From positions 6,289-70,288 of the forward strand of contig CAZNAO010000001.1 in the NCBI GenBank assembly GCA_964571295.1: a stretch of 64,000 bases of DNA, written 5' to 3'. Each line of letters starts with the position of its first letter. Position 1 is the first letter of the stretch. Source of the stretch: UBA922 sp964571295 (lineage in GTDB: Bacteria; Patescibacteriota; Patescibacteriia; Magasanikbacterales; UBA922). Positions 41,108 to 50,954 of this stretch are shown here, one piece after another. The notes beneath the pieces are model-generated. The model was not told where the DNA came from and did not search any database. It worked only from the letters and a program-made list of their open reading frames with translations. The translations under genes were made by a program, and so were the position numbers.

Positions 41108-42496
41108 ATGACCAACTACGAGATTTGGCAGGCAGTGCTTGCCGAATTTGAACTCACTCTCTCGAAAGCGAATTTCACCACCTGGTTCAAAAATACCGGT
41201 ATTGCTAACTATGAGAATGGGAATGTTGTAGTCTGTGTCCCCAATGCATTCACCAAAAGCTGGCTGGAAAAGAAATATCACGCCACCATTGTCAAAATAC
41301 TTGAACGCGTCACTGGTAAACCGGTCAAAAAAATCGATTATACGGTCGACAATGTACGCAATATCAAAGAGCAGGAGTGTACTCCTCTTTCGGTCGAAGC
41401 TCCTAAAGCTCCGATTATTCATGCCCCAATCACCCCGTTACCCAAGAAAGCCTTGTTGGTGCAACAATTCGGACTCAACCCCAAATACGTATTTGAAACC
41501 TTTGTCGTCGGAAAAGGAAACGAGCTTGCTCACGCCGCGGCACAAGCTGTCGCCTCACGTCCGGGAGATGCGTATAATCCTTTGTTTATCTACGGAGGAG
41601 TCGGACTGGGCAAAACCCACCTGATCCAGGCTATCGGGCACACCATGCTTGTCGCAAATCCCAATGTAAAGATTCTCTACGTAAGTTCTGAGAAATTCAC
41701 CAATGAATTTGTCGCTTCGGTCAAAGAAGGACGTGCAAAAGAATTCAAAGACCGCTACCGCAATGTCGATCTTCTTCTGATTGACGATATCCAGTTTATC
41801 GGCGGGAAAGAACAAACCCAGGAAGAATTTTTCCACACGTTTAATGAGCTCCACCAGCAAGGTAAGCAAGTGGTCATGACGAGCGACCGGCCACCCAAAG
41901 CTATTCCAGCTCTTGAGGACCGTCTTCGCAGCCGCTTTGAATGGGGGATGATTGCGGATATCTCGGCCCCTGACCTTGAAACCCGAATGGCGATCATCCA
42001 GAAGAAAGCTCAGGAACGCCAATTTCCAATCCCTCCTGATATCCAAACGCTCATCGCAACGAATGTACAGAGTAATATCCGTGAACTTGAGGGCGCTCTT
42101 AATAAGATTATCGCATTCCATGAACTCAAAAATACGGTTCCGACTGATGAATCCATCCGTCACATTCTCTCTAGCTTCCAGGAACAGAACATGCGTCGCT
42201 CGCTTACCCCGAAGAACCTGATTGAGGAAGTAATTAAGTTTTACGATCTCAAATTGGAAGATATTGTGGGGAAAAGCCGGGAAAAACGCTTTGCTTTCCC
42301 GCGACAAGTCATCATGTATCTCATGAGAGAGGAATTGAAACTGTCTTACCCGAGCATTGGTGAGGAACTTGGCGGACGGGACCATACCACTGCCATGCAT
42401 GCACACACCAAAATCACTCTGGAAGTTGATAATGATCTCAAACTTAAGCAGGATCTTGAGCTTATCAAACAGCGTTTATACACAAATAAAATTTAA
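41108..42496 (+). CDS. dnaA: Chromosomal replication initiator DnaA
   Basis: 462 aa. Domain I (MTNYEIWQAVLAEFELTLSKANFTTWF), linker, AAA+ domain with Walker A GGVGLGKTHLIQAIG and Walker B LLLIDDIQFIGGKEQTQEEFF, sensor II, and domain IV with the box-binding signature GGRDHTTAMHAHTKI. Starts strand opening at oriC on its downstream side. Confidence 0.97.
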   Translation: MTNYEIWQAVLAEFELTLSKANFTTWFKNTGIANYENGNVVVCVPNAFTKSWLEKKYHATIVKILERVTGKPVKKIDYTVDNVRNIKEQECTPLSVEAPKAPIIHAPITPLPKKALLVQQFGLNPKYVFETFVVGKGNELAHAAAQAVASRPGDAYNPLFIYGGVGLGKTHLIQAIGHTMLVANPNVKILYVSSEKFTNEFVASVKEGRAKEFKDRYRNVDLLLIDDIQFIGGKEQTQEEFFHTFNELHQQGKQVVMTSDRPPKAIPALEDRLRSRFEWGMIADISAPDLETRMAIIQKKAQERQFPIPPDIQTLIATNVQSNIRELEGALNKIIAFHELKNTVPTDESIRHILSSFQEQNMRRSLTPKNLIEEVIKFYDLKLEDIVGKSREKRFAFPRQVIMYLMREELKLSYPSIGEELGGRDHTTAMHAHTKITLEVDNDLKLKQDLELIKQRLYTNKI

Positions 42497-42742
42497 ATTC
42501 TGTGCATAACTGAGGGAAAAATATGCATTTTAACTGGGGACGATGATGTGGGTAAGTAAAAGTTTTCCACACCCATGGTGGATAGTCCAAAATATACACA
42601 CGCTTTGTTCAACCTTTGTTCTCCATTTATCCCCACACAAAAATGAAATATTTTGCTAAAATAAGCCACTAAATTGAATTATCTACCGTATCCACAGCCT
42701 CTATTATTATCTTCTAGATTATATAAATAAAAAGAAAGAAAT
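42497..42742. other. oriC: oriC, dnaA-dnaN intergenic region
   Basis: DnaA-box-like sites: TTATGCACA (complement of 42501-42509), TTTTCCACA (42563-42571), CTATCCACC (complement of 42577-42585), TTATCCCCACA (42627-42637), GTATCCACA (42688-42696). AT-rich stretches (42641-42680 and 42700-42742) could serve for unwinding. Confidence 0.85.
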
Positions 42743-43870
42743 ATGAAATTAACATCCACACGAGAAAATTTATTGTATAGTCTTGAGATAGCGAATTCAT
42801 TTGCAGGTAAGCATGCTAACTTACCGATATTACAGAATGTATTACTTCGGGCACATGAGTCAGGAGTTGAAATCAGTGCAACCAATCTCGAAGTTTCTAT
42901 TAAAACGCATATACGTGCAAAAGTAGAAGAACCAGGAACTTTTACTGTTCCCGCCCGTACGCTTACCGAATATGTGCGTCTCCTTACAAACGACCAGGTA
43001 GAACTTTCTCTTGAAGGGTCAGAACTTATCGTACGTTCGGCTGGCTCGGAAACCAAAATAAAAGGATTTCCTGCCGATGAATATCCGGTTATTCCGGGTA
43101 TTGAAGAAGGGCATACGTATCTGATCAAGGCGGAATCATTTCGTGAGGCGATTGGGCGTGTCGTGGTGTCATGTGCAAAGAACGAAATACGGCCTGAATT
43201 TTCCGGCGTATTTTGCCGTTTCAATAGCGAGCGTTACTCAGGTCTTCTTATGGCAGCAACCGACTCGTATCGCTTGTCTGAAACCCGTATTCCTTTGGCA
43301 CAGGGTGAGGATCCTGAGGTTACGTGTATCATTCCTGGGCGTGTCATGTACGAGATCGCGCGCCTGATACAATTGGGCCGGGGACATGAAGGGGAAGAAA
43401 ACGTCAGGTTGACCGTGAGTACTAATCAGGTGGCGGTCAGATATGATACATTTGAGATGGTTAGCCGATTGATCGACGGGCGTTATCCGGATTATACACA
43501 GATTATCCCTACTTCGTTTAAGACACATGGAACATTTTCCGTGAGTGAGATGATAAACAAGATCAAGGCAGCGAGTTTGTTTTCAACTGCCGGAGTGAAT
43601 GCGATTTCGTTCAGCTTTGATGCTGAAAAAAAACAGATAGCCGTTGCGTCAAACAGCACTCAGACGGGTGAGCATGTTTCATATATCGATACTGCCGTAG
43701 AAGGGGATACACAGTCAGTACTTCTCAATCATCGGTACGTACTTGATGGATTGCAACAGATCGAAGCGGATGAGGCAGAGATCGAATTAACAACGCCAGA
43801 CGCACCCTGCCTCATTCGGGTCAAGGGAAATGAGACATTCCAGTATATCGTGATGCCGATCAGACAATAA
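42743..43870 (+). CDS. dnaN: DNA polymerase III beta subunit (sliding clamp)
   Basis: 375 aa, three clamp domains. Seen: MKLTSTRENLLYSLEIA, LPILQNVLLRAHESGVEISATNLEVSI, the FSGVFCRFNSERYSGLLMAATDSYRLSE stretch in domain 2 and the C-terminal YIVMPIRQ, equivalent to the conserved MPMR(L) end. Dimeric ring that tethers polymerases. Confidence 0.96.
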   Translation: MKLTSTRENLLYSLEIANSFAGKHANLPILQNVLLRAHESGVEISATNLEVSIKTHIRAKVEEPGTFTVPARTLTEYVRLLTNDQVELSLEGSELIVRSAGSETKIKGFPADEYPVIPGIEEGHTYLIKAESFREAIGRVVVSCAKNEIRPEFSGVFCRFNSERYSGLLMAATDSYRLSETRIPLAQGEDPEVTCIIPGRVMYEIARLIQLGRGHEGEENVRLTVSTNQVAVRYDTFEMVSRLIDGRYPDYTQIIPTSFKTHGTFSVSEMINKIKAASLFSTAGVNAISFSFDAEKKQIAVASNSTQTGEHVSYIDTAVEGDTQSVLLNHRYVLDGLQQIEADEAEIELTTPDAPCLIRVKGNETFQYIVMPIRQ

Positions 43871-43882
43871 TAATCAGAGGAA

Positions 43883-43917
43883 ATAAAAAAAGATGCCAGG
43901 TACGGCGTCTTTTTTTA
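43883..43917 (+). terminator. Bidirectional terminator, dnaN / pbp
   Basis: A-run, GATGCC-AGGTA-CGGCGTC, T-run; serves dnaN and the convergent penicillin-binding protein gene. Confidence 0.82.
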
Positions 43918-43932
43918 TACTACGTTTATATA

Positions 43933-46548
43933 TCACTGGTTAGTTGAAGTTGCTCCTGGTAAAAGTGGTTCAACATTTAAGGTAAATGGAATATTTTCTT
44001 CAATTCGATTTCCAATATCATCTTCCACAATGACCGTAAGGGTGTGTTCTCCCTGGTCAAAAGGTTCAGCGTAGTACGACAGGTTGAACGGGTGTTGGGT
44101 AATAACTCCAACATATACTTCATCGATTTTGTATCTGACTCGTGACACACCTCGGGGTGCTGATACATTGATCGCAGCTTCTACGAGCCTTGAGTTGAGT
44201 ACTGTTCCTGGTTTTGGGAATATTACCTCAAGTGTTGGTATCAATTCGAGCGAATATGCATCATCATATTCCGTGGGGGGTTCTCCGAAGTTTGGATTCC
44301 AGTCCGGGTCTTCAGTGCGCTTCCTCTCAATCCACTCTTGGATACCTTTTTCCCATGATTCATATTGTGGATCTTGTTCAGGGTGTTCAGGGGCTGGTCC
44401 GCGTGGATTGTTTTTGTCGAGATAGTGGAGTATCTCGTGTGGTTGTAGATAGGTTCTTTCTTCAATGAGGTTTGGTGGGGTTGAACTTGAAACCAATTTT
44501 CCGGTGATTTTGTTTACTTGCACTTTTACGGATCCGCCTGAAGATCCTTTCAGTACCGGCTTGTCCGCGGTGTTTGGTGGAAGAGGTGGAAATGATTCGA
44601 TAGGCATGCTTTTCACTGCTTCACGCATGAAACGTCCCCAAAGTTGTGCTGCCAGCATACTTCCGCTTGAACCTGATTTCATAGAGGTGTTGTCTGTATT
44701 TCCAGTCCAAATGCCGACTGCGAGGCTAGGGGTGTACCCGACGGTCCACGCGTCAATATAATTGTTCGTAGTACCTGTTTTTGCGGCTACGGAGCGTCCT
44801 GGAAGTGTAAGTATTCCTCCGGCACCGAAAATAAATGAACGTGCGCTATCGTCACTTAAAACACTAGTAATGGTTGCAGCGACTTCTGGTGCGAGTGCGG
44901 TCGTTCCTTTTTCTTTTTTCCATTCTTCAAGTACTTTGCCGGTGTTGTCCTCCACTTTCAAGATACTTACCGGATCATAATGTACCCCATTATTTGCAAG
45001 GGTGGCGTAGGCGTTGGTGTGTTCGAGCACGGTCACTCCTCCGCATCCAAGTACGAGTGCAAGTCCACAGTCTTCGGTAGTGTCGAGTGTGGTATATCCG
45101 AGACGTTTTGCAAAATCAATGCCGTTTTTGGCTCCACCGATCAGATATAGTGTTTTAACTGCAGGGATGTTAAGCGAGCCGGCAAGGGCCTGGCGCATGG
45201 TTAAAGGACCGTATTCTTTAAGGGTGTAGTTGGTTGGTATGTACGGCTTCGTCCCACCTGGGTTGAAATTGGTTAGCACATCATACAGAATCGTGTCCGG
45301 GGTGTACCCCTTTTCGAAAGCTGCGGTATAAATAATAGGCTTGAATGACGAGCCAGGCTGTCGTTTTCCGAGTGTTGCCACATTGAATTGCCCGTCAATT
45401 TCTTCATCATAAAAATCCCGTGACCCGACCATGGCAAGAACTTGTCCTGTTTTTGGATCAATAGCAACAAGTGAGGCATTGTTGGCATCTGCGTCTGCTA
45501 ATGTTTTTGCACCATCTTCACCGCTGATGACATTCTCAGCAATTTGTTGCTTGTCCCAGTCAAGTGTTGTGATTACCTTTAACCCCCCACGTTCCGTCAG
45601 TGCTTCACCATATTTGTCTACCAGTAATTGTTTTACGTAAAGCACGAAATGCGGAGCTTGGATATTGTACGCTGTGGGTTTGATGGCTAATTCTTCTGCT
45701 TGCGCCTGGTTTTTTTCTTCCTCAGTGATGTGTCCGTCGCGATACATTTCTTCCAAGACTAAATTCCGTCGGTTTTTGAATGCCTCAAGATTATTGAGGT
45801 ATCGGGTAGGTAGTTGCGGCAGACCGGCGAGTGCTGCTGATTCTGCGAGTGTCAGATCTTTTACGTTTTTGCCAAAATAGCTTTGTGCTGCTGACTGTAC
45901 ACCGTAGTTCGTTGATCCATACGGAATCTCATTGAAATAAATCTGAAGAATTTGGTCCTTGGTATATTTCTGTTCCAATCGGATTGAGAGTATCCATTCT
46001 TTGACTTTTCGCATGATCGACCGGTCATTAGTAAGGATAGCATTTTTTACCAGCTGCTGGGTGAGTGTTGATGCTCCTCTGGTTCTCTCCGTGCTTAGAA
46101 CACCTTGAATTACCACTTTGATGATACTGAGCGGTCGGATACCCTTATGCTGGTAAAAGGTCTTATCTTCGATCGAGATTACCCCGTTAATTAAATCTTC
46201 AGGGATATCTTCGAGTTTTATTAGTGTGCGTTTTTCGTCGGCAAAGATTTCATAGAGCAGGTGTTCCCCGGTCCGATCATAAATTTTGGTACTTTGCGCC
46301 ACTTCCCGATCTGTAAGTCGGTTTGGATCAGGGAGATCTTTGCTTGCCCAAGCAACAAGGATGGTCGTGCTTACAAAACCGACTACGGCACATGTAAAAA
46401 ATGCCAGTAACACGTTTCGTTTGCTCAAGAATCGTCTTTTTTTCTTGTTTCGACGATCATCCCTCCTATTGTTATTCGGAGGCAGTCTCGAAAAGTCTCG
46501 TCCGGTAAGATAGCCGTAACTTCTAGTTTTTAGGCTTGGAATAGGCAT
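43933..46548 (-). CDS. Class A penicillin-binding protein (PBP1A-type)
   Basis: 871 aa. Basic cytoplasmic N-terminus, TM (VLLAFFTCAVVGFVSTTILVA), GT51 transglycosylase (VISIEDKTFYQHKGI, GASTLTQQLVKNA, KVKEWILSIRLEQKYTKDQILQIYFNEIPYG), transpeptidase with SSFK (RQPGSSFKPIIYTA), SLN (LAGSLNIPAVK) and KTGT (AAKTGTTNNYIDAW). A C-terminal Pro-rich linker and Ig-like domain (FPKPGTVLNSRLVEAAINVSAP, DDIGNRIEENIPFTL) are additional. Polymerises and crosslinks peptidoglycan outside the membrane. All catalytic motifs are intact. Confidence 0.95.
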   Translation of the reverse strand: MPIPSLKTRSYGYLTGRDFSRLPPNNNRRDDRRNKKKRRFLSKRNVLLAFFTCAVVGFVSTTILVAWASKDLPDPNRLTDREVAQSTKIYDRTGEHLLYEIFADEKRTLIKLEDIPEDLINGVISIEDKTFYQHKGIRPLSIIKVVIQGVLSTERTRGASTLTQQLVKNAILTNDRSIMRKVKEWILSIRLEQKYTKDQILQIYFNEIPYGSTNYGVQSAAQSYFGKNVKDLTLAESAALAGLPQLPTRYLNNLEAFKNRRNLVLEEMYRDGHITEEEKNQAQAEELAIKPTAYNIQAPHFVLYVKQLLVDKYGEALTERGGLKVITTLDWDKQQIAENVISGEDGAKTLADADANNASLVAIDPKTGQVLAMVGSRDFYDEEIDGQFNVATLGKRQPGSSFKPIIYTAAFEKGYTPDTILYDVLTNFNPGGTKPYIPTNYTLKEYGPLTMRQALAGSLNIPAVKTLYLIGGAKNGIDFAKRLGYTTLDTTEDCGLALVLGCGGVTVLEHTNAYATLANNGVHYDPVSILKVEDNTGKVLEEWKKEKGTTALAPEVAATITSVLSDDSARSFIFGAGGILTLPGRSVAAKTGTTNNYIDAWTVGYTPSLAVGIWTGNTDNTSMKSGSSGSMLAAQLWGRFMREAVKSMPIESFPPLPPNTADKPVLKGSSGGSVKVQVNKITGKLVSSSTPPNLIEERTYLQPHEILHYLDKNNPRGPAPEHPEQDPQYESWEKGIQEWIERKRTEDPDWNPNFGEPPTEYDDAYSLELIPTLEVIFPKPGTVLNSRLVEAAINVSAPRGVSRVRYKIDEVYVGVITQHPFNLSYYAEPFDQGEHTLTVIVEDDIGNRIEENIPFTLNVEPLLPGATSTNQ

Positions 46549-46589
46549 AACTTTTTTCGCTTAAATAAGCCTTTATTTAGGTTAAACCC

Positions 46590-46618
46590 TTGACAAAAGA
46601 GTGAATTTATGGTACTAT
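46590..46618 (+). promoter_or_regulatory. Promoter of the 3D-domain gene
   Basis: TTGACA, 17 nt, TACTAT. Confidence 0.75.
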
Positions 46619-46625
46619 AGCCCGT

Positions 46626-46701
46626 TCCCAAACGCAAGATACTGTACTCCAGTATCTTTTTGATTACACGATTTTGGGATCCTTCAGAGGAGAATCTGAG
46701 G
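46626..46701 (+). promoter_or_regulatory. Structured 5' leader of the 3D-domain gene
   Basis: P1 TCCCAAA/TTTGGGA (46626-46632 with 46673-46679) encloses P2 AGATACTG-TACTC-CAGTATCT (46637-46657), which is followed by TTTTTG. P3 is CCTTCAGA-GGAGAA-TCTGAGGG (46681-46702). P2 with its T-run could act as an early terminator that P1 formation competes with. Confidence 0.5.
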
Positions 46702-46718
46702 GTAAGTATACGACATTT

Positions 46719-47258
46719 ATGGGTAAAATAACATATACTGTACGAAAGACGATGCTTGTGGCTGTACTCAGTGCCGTGCTTATGGCGCCAGTGCTTGCGC
46801 CGGCTCCCGTACATGCACAGACTGGACTAGTGAGCTCTGCTCTTAAGGGAATTGTAAGCCTTTTCTCTTCAGACGAGGTCAAAGCTGATGAGATTGTTCC
46901 GAATGTATTCCCTGAGATGAACGACCGCAAGCCCACTCGGGTCATTACTGCGGTTATGACTGCCTATTCGAGTGAGGTCGCACAGACCGATGACAGTCCT
47001 TGTATTCCTGCTGACTGGAAGTATAATCTCTGTGAGCATTATGAGAAGTATGGTGAGCAGGATACGATTGCGGCAAACTTTTTACCACTTGGTACTAAAG
47101 TACGCTTCCCTGATCTCTATGGAGATAAAGTTTTCACGGTACGTGACCGCATGAATGCGCGTTATGGTCAGGGGCGAGGTGATATCTGGATGCCAACCCG
47201 GGACGAGGCGAAACAATTTGGTGTCAAGAAAGTTACCATGGAAATCTTCACTAGATAA
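46719..47258 (+). CDS. Secreted 3D-domain protein, putative cell-wall lytic enzyme
   Basis: 179 aa from ATG 46719 (MGKITYTVRKTM). Signal peptide to about VHAQT, then linker and a 3D domain with the conserved Asp positions: VMTAYSSEVAQTDDSPC, LPLGTKVRFPDLYGDKVFTVRDRMN, GRGDIWMPTRDEA. Family knowledge: 3D domains share the fold of MltA lytic transglycosylases and occur in cell-wall-active and resuscitation-type proteins. A pair of Cys (PADWKYNLCE, DSPC) may form a disulfide. It is divergent from the PBP gene. Confidence 0.85.
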   Translation: MGKITYTVRKTMLVAVLSAVLMAPVLAPAPVHAQTGLVSSALKGIVSLFSSDEVKADEIVPNVFPEMNDRKPTRVITAVMTAYSSEVAQTDDSPCIPADWKYNLCEHYEKYGEQDTIAANFLPLGTKVRFPDLYGDKVFTVRDRMNARYGQGRGDIWMPTRDEAKQFGVKKVTMEIFTR

Positions 47259-47268
47259 TACGTAACTA

Positions 47269-47298
47269 AAAAACTCTTCTGGCAACAGAAGAGTTTTT
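47269..47298 (+). terminator. Terminator after 3D gene
   Basis: Perfect AAAAACTCTTCTG-GCAA-CAGAAGAGTTTTT, usable from both sides. Confidence 0.9.
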
Positions 47299-47310
47299 GT
47301 ATATATTTTG

Positions 47311-47382
<72 letters not shown>

Positions 47383-47492
47383 ACTTTTCTCCAGAGAACA
47401 TCACCAGAGTACCATAATAACCACTACTTTTCAAGGGTTTTCTTGATGGTTGAAAAAAGAGGGTTTTTGAGGTAGTATAGGGAGTACTGTAT

Positions 47493-48887
47493 ATGCGTAT
47501 CAATTGGTACAATTTTTTGTTAGTACTCATGCGGGCGGTCATGTATGTGAAGCGTTTTATTTTTTGGGTACTCGGTTTTGTGTGGGCGATGATACTCTCC
47601 ATCAATCGTGCATATTTGCGCACCCTTGGTTTTCATATTTATCGTGTCATTGACCGAATTTCGAAGAAATTTCAGAAGTTTTCGTGGAAAAAACAACAAG
47701 GTATACTCAATGTATTTGGACGCCGGGGTTTTTTACAGCTCTTATTGTTTATTGTGGCGCTGTGTATCATGTATCCACATAGTAGACTATATACAAAAAG
47801 TTACGATGAAATAGCAGGGCGAAATACGATTTTATATACATTAGTAGGTCCGGGAGATCAGGCATATACGCTCGATGAAATTATAAGTGGTACTGATTCA
47901 CTTATGATTACGTCTAATGAATCTTGGAAACAGGTTGCAATATATGGGGGTGACAACTCGGGATTGACTTCACGTCGCCCGACTGAGTTTACCAGTGTAG
48001 CTGCAGGAGGAAGCGCTTTGACTAAGCCGATACTTATGCCTGGGGTTGATTATGGATTAACTGATCCAGAAGATGCCACAGTATCTCCTGGATCCCAGCA
48101 TGAAGTGTTGTATTATGAAGTACAAGAGGGAGATGTGCTTGGGACTATTGCTGCGCGATTTGGTATCAAAGCTGAAACTATTCTTTCAGCTAATAATTTG
48201 ACCACACGATCGTACATACGACCGGGGCAGAAGCTGTTGATTTTGCCGGTGGATGGAGTGGTGCATACGGTCGTGCGAGGTGACACCTTGTCAAAAATTG
48301 CGCGTACGTATAGTGGAGCTATCGACACCATTGTACAGTACAACGAGCTTGAAGAGAGCGGGTCTACACTGAAAGTGGGGAGTCAGATTATTGTTCCTGA
48401 CGGTATCAAACCCCAGGTGGTAGCCAAGCCCGTAGTGCCGAAGACAACGGTGTTATTGGGTTCTCCTGAAGCGATCGATAAGGTGACTTCGCCACCACCT
48501 TCGGCTGAAGCTCCAGCAGGCAGTGGGTATATTTGGCCGACCGAAGCGACTATTATCACTCAATACTTCGGTTTGCGTCATACGGGAGTTGATATAGCTG
48601 GGAAACAAGGTCTTGCGATTTATGCTACCAAGGCAGGAACCGTTATTACTTCGCAATGCGGGTGGAATGGTGGATATGGATGTTATATCAAAATTGATCA
48701 TGGTGGGGGTGTTGTATCATGGTATGGGCACGCATCAAAAATGTTTGTCGAGGTGGGGGATGTGGTCGCGCAGGGACAAACCATCGCATTGGTTGGAAAT
48801 ACAGGACGCTCGACTGGACCTCATTTACACTTTGAAATTCGTGTGAACAATAAATATCAGAATCCCTTGTCATATGTACGAAAATAA
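47493..48887 (+). CDS. LysM and M23 metallopeptidase, cell-wall endopeptidase
   Basis: 464 aa. Hydrophobic N-terminal part with two or three TM segments (FIFWVLGFVWAMILS, FLQLLLFIVALCIMY), two LysM modules (VQEGDVLGTIAARFGI; VVRGDTLSKIARTYSGA), and a C-terminal peptidase M23 domain with the zinc ligands in HTGVDIAG and HLHFEI and the catalytic-site GHAS. All M23 residues present, so an active DD- or cross-bridge endopeptidase is expected. Sits with the PBP and 3D-domain genes as a wall-remodelling group. Confidence 0.9.
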   Translation: MRINWYNFLLVLMRAVMYVKRFIFWVLGFVWAMILSINRAYLRTLGFHIYRVIDRISKKFQKFSWKKQQGILNVFGRRGFLQLLLFIVALCIMYPHSRLYTKSYDEIAGRNTILYTLVGPGDQAYTLDEIISGTDSLMITSNESWKQVAIYGGDNSGLTSRRPTEFTSVAAGGSALTKPILMPGVDYGLTDPEDATVSPGSQHEVLYYEVQEGDVLGTIAARFGIKAETILSANNLTTRSYIRPGQKLLILPVDGVVHTVVRGDTLSKIARTYSGAIDTIVQYNELEESGSTLKVGSQIIVPDGIKPQVVAKPVVPKTTVLLGSPEAIDKVTSPPPSAEAPAGSGYIWPTEATIITQYFGLRHTGVDIAGKQGLAIYATKAGTVITSQCGWNGGYGCYIKIDHGGGVVSWYGHASKMFVEVGDVVAQGQTIALVGNTGRSTGPHLHFEIRVNNKYQNPLSYVRK

Positions 48888-48900
48888 GGTTTTTTGTACA

Positions 48901-50418
48901 TCACATTTTGGTACGGAATTGTAGTGCTTCTGCAATGTGCTCTGTCCCAATCATGTCTACGTCTGCCAGATCCGCAATCGTACGGGCAACTTTGAGTAAT
49001 CGGTGGAAACTGCGGGCAGAAAGATTCATGTGCGATACGGCCTGCCGCATGAGCTCAAGCGATGTATTATTTAATTTGCAAAATTCTTTCAACTCTCTGT
49101 TTTTCATCTCAGCGTTAGTTTCAATAGGGAGATTGATAAAACGCCATGTTTGTCGTTGTCGCGCTTTTTCTATTCGATTCCTGATTGATTCTGATGATTC
49201 ACTGGTTTCATCTCCTGATAGTTTTTCAAACTCCACGCGCGGAACCTCTACATGCAAGTCAATCCGGTCAAGCAGGGGGCCACTTATTTTTTTCTTATAT
49301 CTTTCAATTTGTATCGGTGTACACGTGCATATATGCGCCGAATCGGTTGCGTACCCACAGGGACATGGATTCTGACTTGCGACCAGCGAGAAACGGGCAG
49401 GGAACGAAAGCGTTCCTTGTGCGCGTGAGATGGTGATTATCCCGTCTTCGAGCGGTTGTCGCAGGTTTTCAAGTACGATTCGCGGAAATTCTGGAAACTC
49501 GTCGAGAAATAAAACACCCCGATGTGCTAGTGAAATTTCTCCTGGCTTTGGAAATTTTCCTCCACCAACTAAGGCAACACCGGAAGCACTGTGGTGGGGT
49601 GATCTAAACGGACGTGTTGAAATAATCGGGCGATCGGTCGGCAGTAATCCTGCAACTGAATAAATTTTGGTAACCTCAATTATCTCGGCGACGGTCATTC
49701 TCGGGAGTATTGAAGGAAGTGTTCGTGCAAGTAGCGTCTTTCCTGAACCAGGAGGTCCATTTAGAATAATATTGTGCGCTCCAGCTGCTGCAATTTCGAG
49801 TCCACGCTTTGTGAACTCTTGTCCTTTGATTAAAGACATGTCGAGATCGTGCGCATAAGTATGTGCCCATTGAGTGACATCTGCAGGTGGTTGTGGTGCG
49901 ATTCGTTTGGTACCAGTGACATGTGCGATTAATTCAGCAAATGAGGTAACCGGATAGATCGTAATATTCGGAACGATTGATGCTTCTTCAGCGTTTACTT
50001 TTGGTACAAATATCGAGGGTATGTGATGTGTTTGCGCAAAGATGGCAAGTGGAAGAATTCCGGTCGTGTGGCGCAGAGTTCCGTCGAGTGCGAGTTCGCC
50101 AACAAACAGCGACTGAGATATATCACATGCAATTTTTTCTGCAGACAAAAACATCCCAAGTGCAATTGGGAGGTCATACGCAGATCCTTCTTTTCGCACG
50201 TCCGCAGGTGCGAGATTCACGATGATTCTGCTGTTTGCCGGAAACGGAAGATTGGTATTTTTCCACGCAGTTCTGATGCGCTCACGCGCTTCTTGTATTG
50301 CCGTATCAGGCAAACCGACAATGGTGAATCCGGGCCAGGTGCCGGATATGTCAACTTCAATCGTGATGGGCGCGCACTCAAGACCGAGCACAGCGGCCGA
50401 TGGAACGGTAGTAAACAT
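48901..50418 (-). CDS. yifB: YifB/ComM-type Mg-chelatase-like AAA+ ATPase
   Basis: 505 aa. N-terminal lon-protease-like ChlI domain (VEVDISGTWPGFTIVGLPDTAIQEARERI), Walker A LNGPPGSGKTLLARTLPSILP, Walker B GVLFLDEFPEF, a Cys cluster (NPCPCGYATDSAHICTC), and the C-terminal LSARSFHRLLKVARTIADL. ComM-type helicases promote branch migration during natural transformation, so it fits a type IV pilus-bearing cell. Confidence 0.95.
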   Translation of the reverse strand: MFTTVPSAAVLGLECAPITIEVDISGTWPGFTIVGLPDTAIQEARERIRTAWKNTNLPFPANSRIIVNLAPADVRKEGSAYDLPIALGMFLSAEKIACDISQSLFVGELALDGTLRHTTGILPLAIFAQTHHIPSIFVPKVNAEEASIVPNITIYPVTSFAELIAHVTGTKRIAPQPPADVTQWAHTYAHDLDMSLIKGQEFTKRGLEIAAAGAHNIILNGPPGSGKTLLARTLPSILPRMTVAEIIEVTKIYSVAGLLPTDRPIISTRPFRSPHHSASGVALVGGGKFPKPGEISLAHRGVLFLDEFPEFPRIVLENLRQPLEDGIITISRAQGTLSFPARFSLVASQNPCPCGYATDSAHICTCTPIQIERYKKKISGPLLDRIDLHVEVPRVEFEKLSGDETSESSESIRNRIEKARQRQTWRFINLPIETNAEMKNRELKEFCKLNNTSLELMRQAVSHMNLSARSFHRLLKVARTIADLADVDMIGTEHIAEALQFRTKM

Positions 50419-50495
50419 AATCCCTCCTTAAAAATTATGTGATAGAGGGAGTATAGCACAATTCAGAGTTAGGAGGAAAATAATTTTAATTGGAA

Positions 50496-50954
50496 TTATT
50501 TTTTTTGTTTTTTCAGTAACAATAAAACTCCTACTATAACCATCACGTCTGCAAGATTGATGATCGATGTTATGATGCGGATATAGTCGATGGTAAAACC
50601 GAATGTGATCCGGTCGATCAGGTTTGAGAGTGCTCCTGCAATAATAAGCGACGCCGCAAACAAACGCACGGAGTCTGTTTTTGATTTTTTGACGTAATAT
50701 ATTCCTGCACTAATAATTACGACTGTGAGTGGAATTACGATTATATGTGGAATCGGAATACCAAAGGCAATGCCGGTATTTTCGAAATATTCCCACCCGA
50801 GCATTCGCTCAATTACATAGTGTCTACTTTCCGGATTGGTTCTCGCGCCATATTTCAGTAGTTGATCGAGGACTATACCAAAAACGCCACTGAGTATGAG
50901 TACCCTTTGGCGTTTGAGCGACGGCTGTAGGCTTGTAAAAAAGTTATACTTCAT
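50496..50954 (-). CDS. lspA: Lipoprotein signal peptidase
   Basis: 152 aa from ATG 50954 (MKYNFFTSLQP), overlapping the DksA-like gene by 11 nt; the longer frame runs through that gene. Four TM segments. Catalytic aspartates in GALSNLIDRI and INLADVMVIVG, and NTGIAFGI for NxGxAF. Cleaves lipoproteins such as those at 6671-8056 and 52212-53000. Confidence 0.93.
   Translation of the reverse strand: MKYNFFTSLQPSLKRQRVLILSGVFGIVLDQLLKYGARTNPESRHYVIERMLGWEYFENTGIAFGIPIPHIIVIPLTVVIISAGIYYVKKSKTDSVRLFAASLIIAGALSNLIDRITFGFTIDYIRIITSIINLADVMVIVGVLLLLKKQKK

Noticed and set aside
41555..42406. 283-aa minus-strand ORF inside dnaA
   Set aside because: Antisense of the conserved AAA+ and DNA-binding domains.
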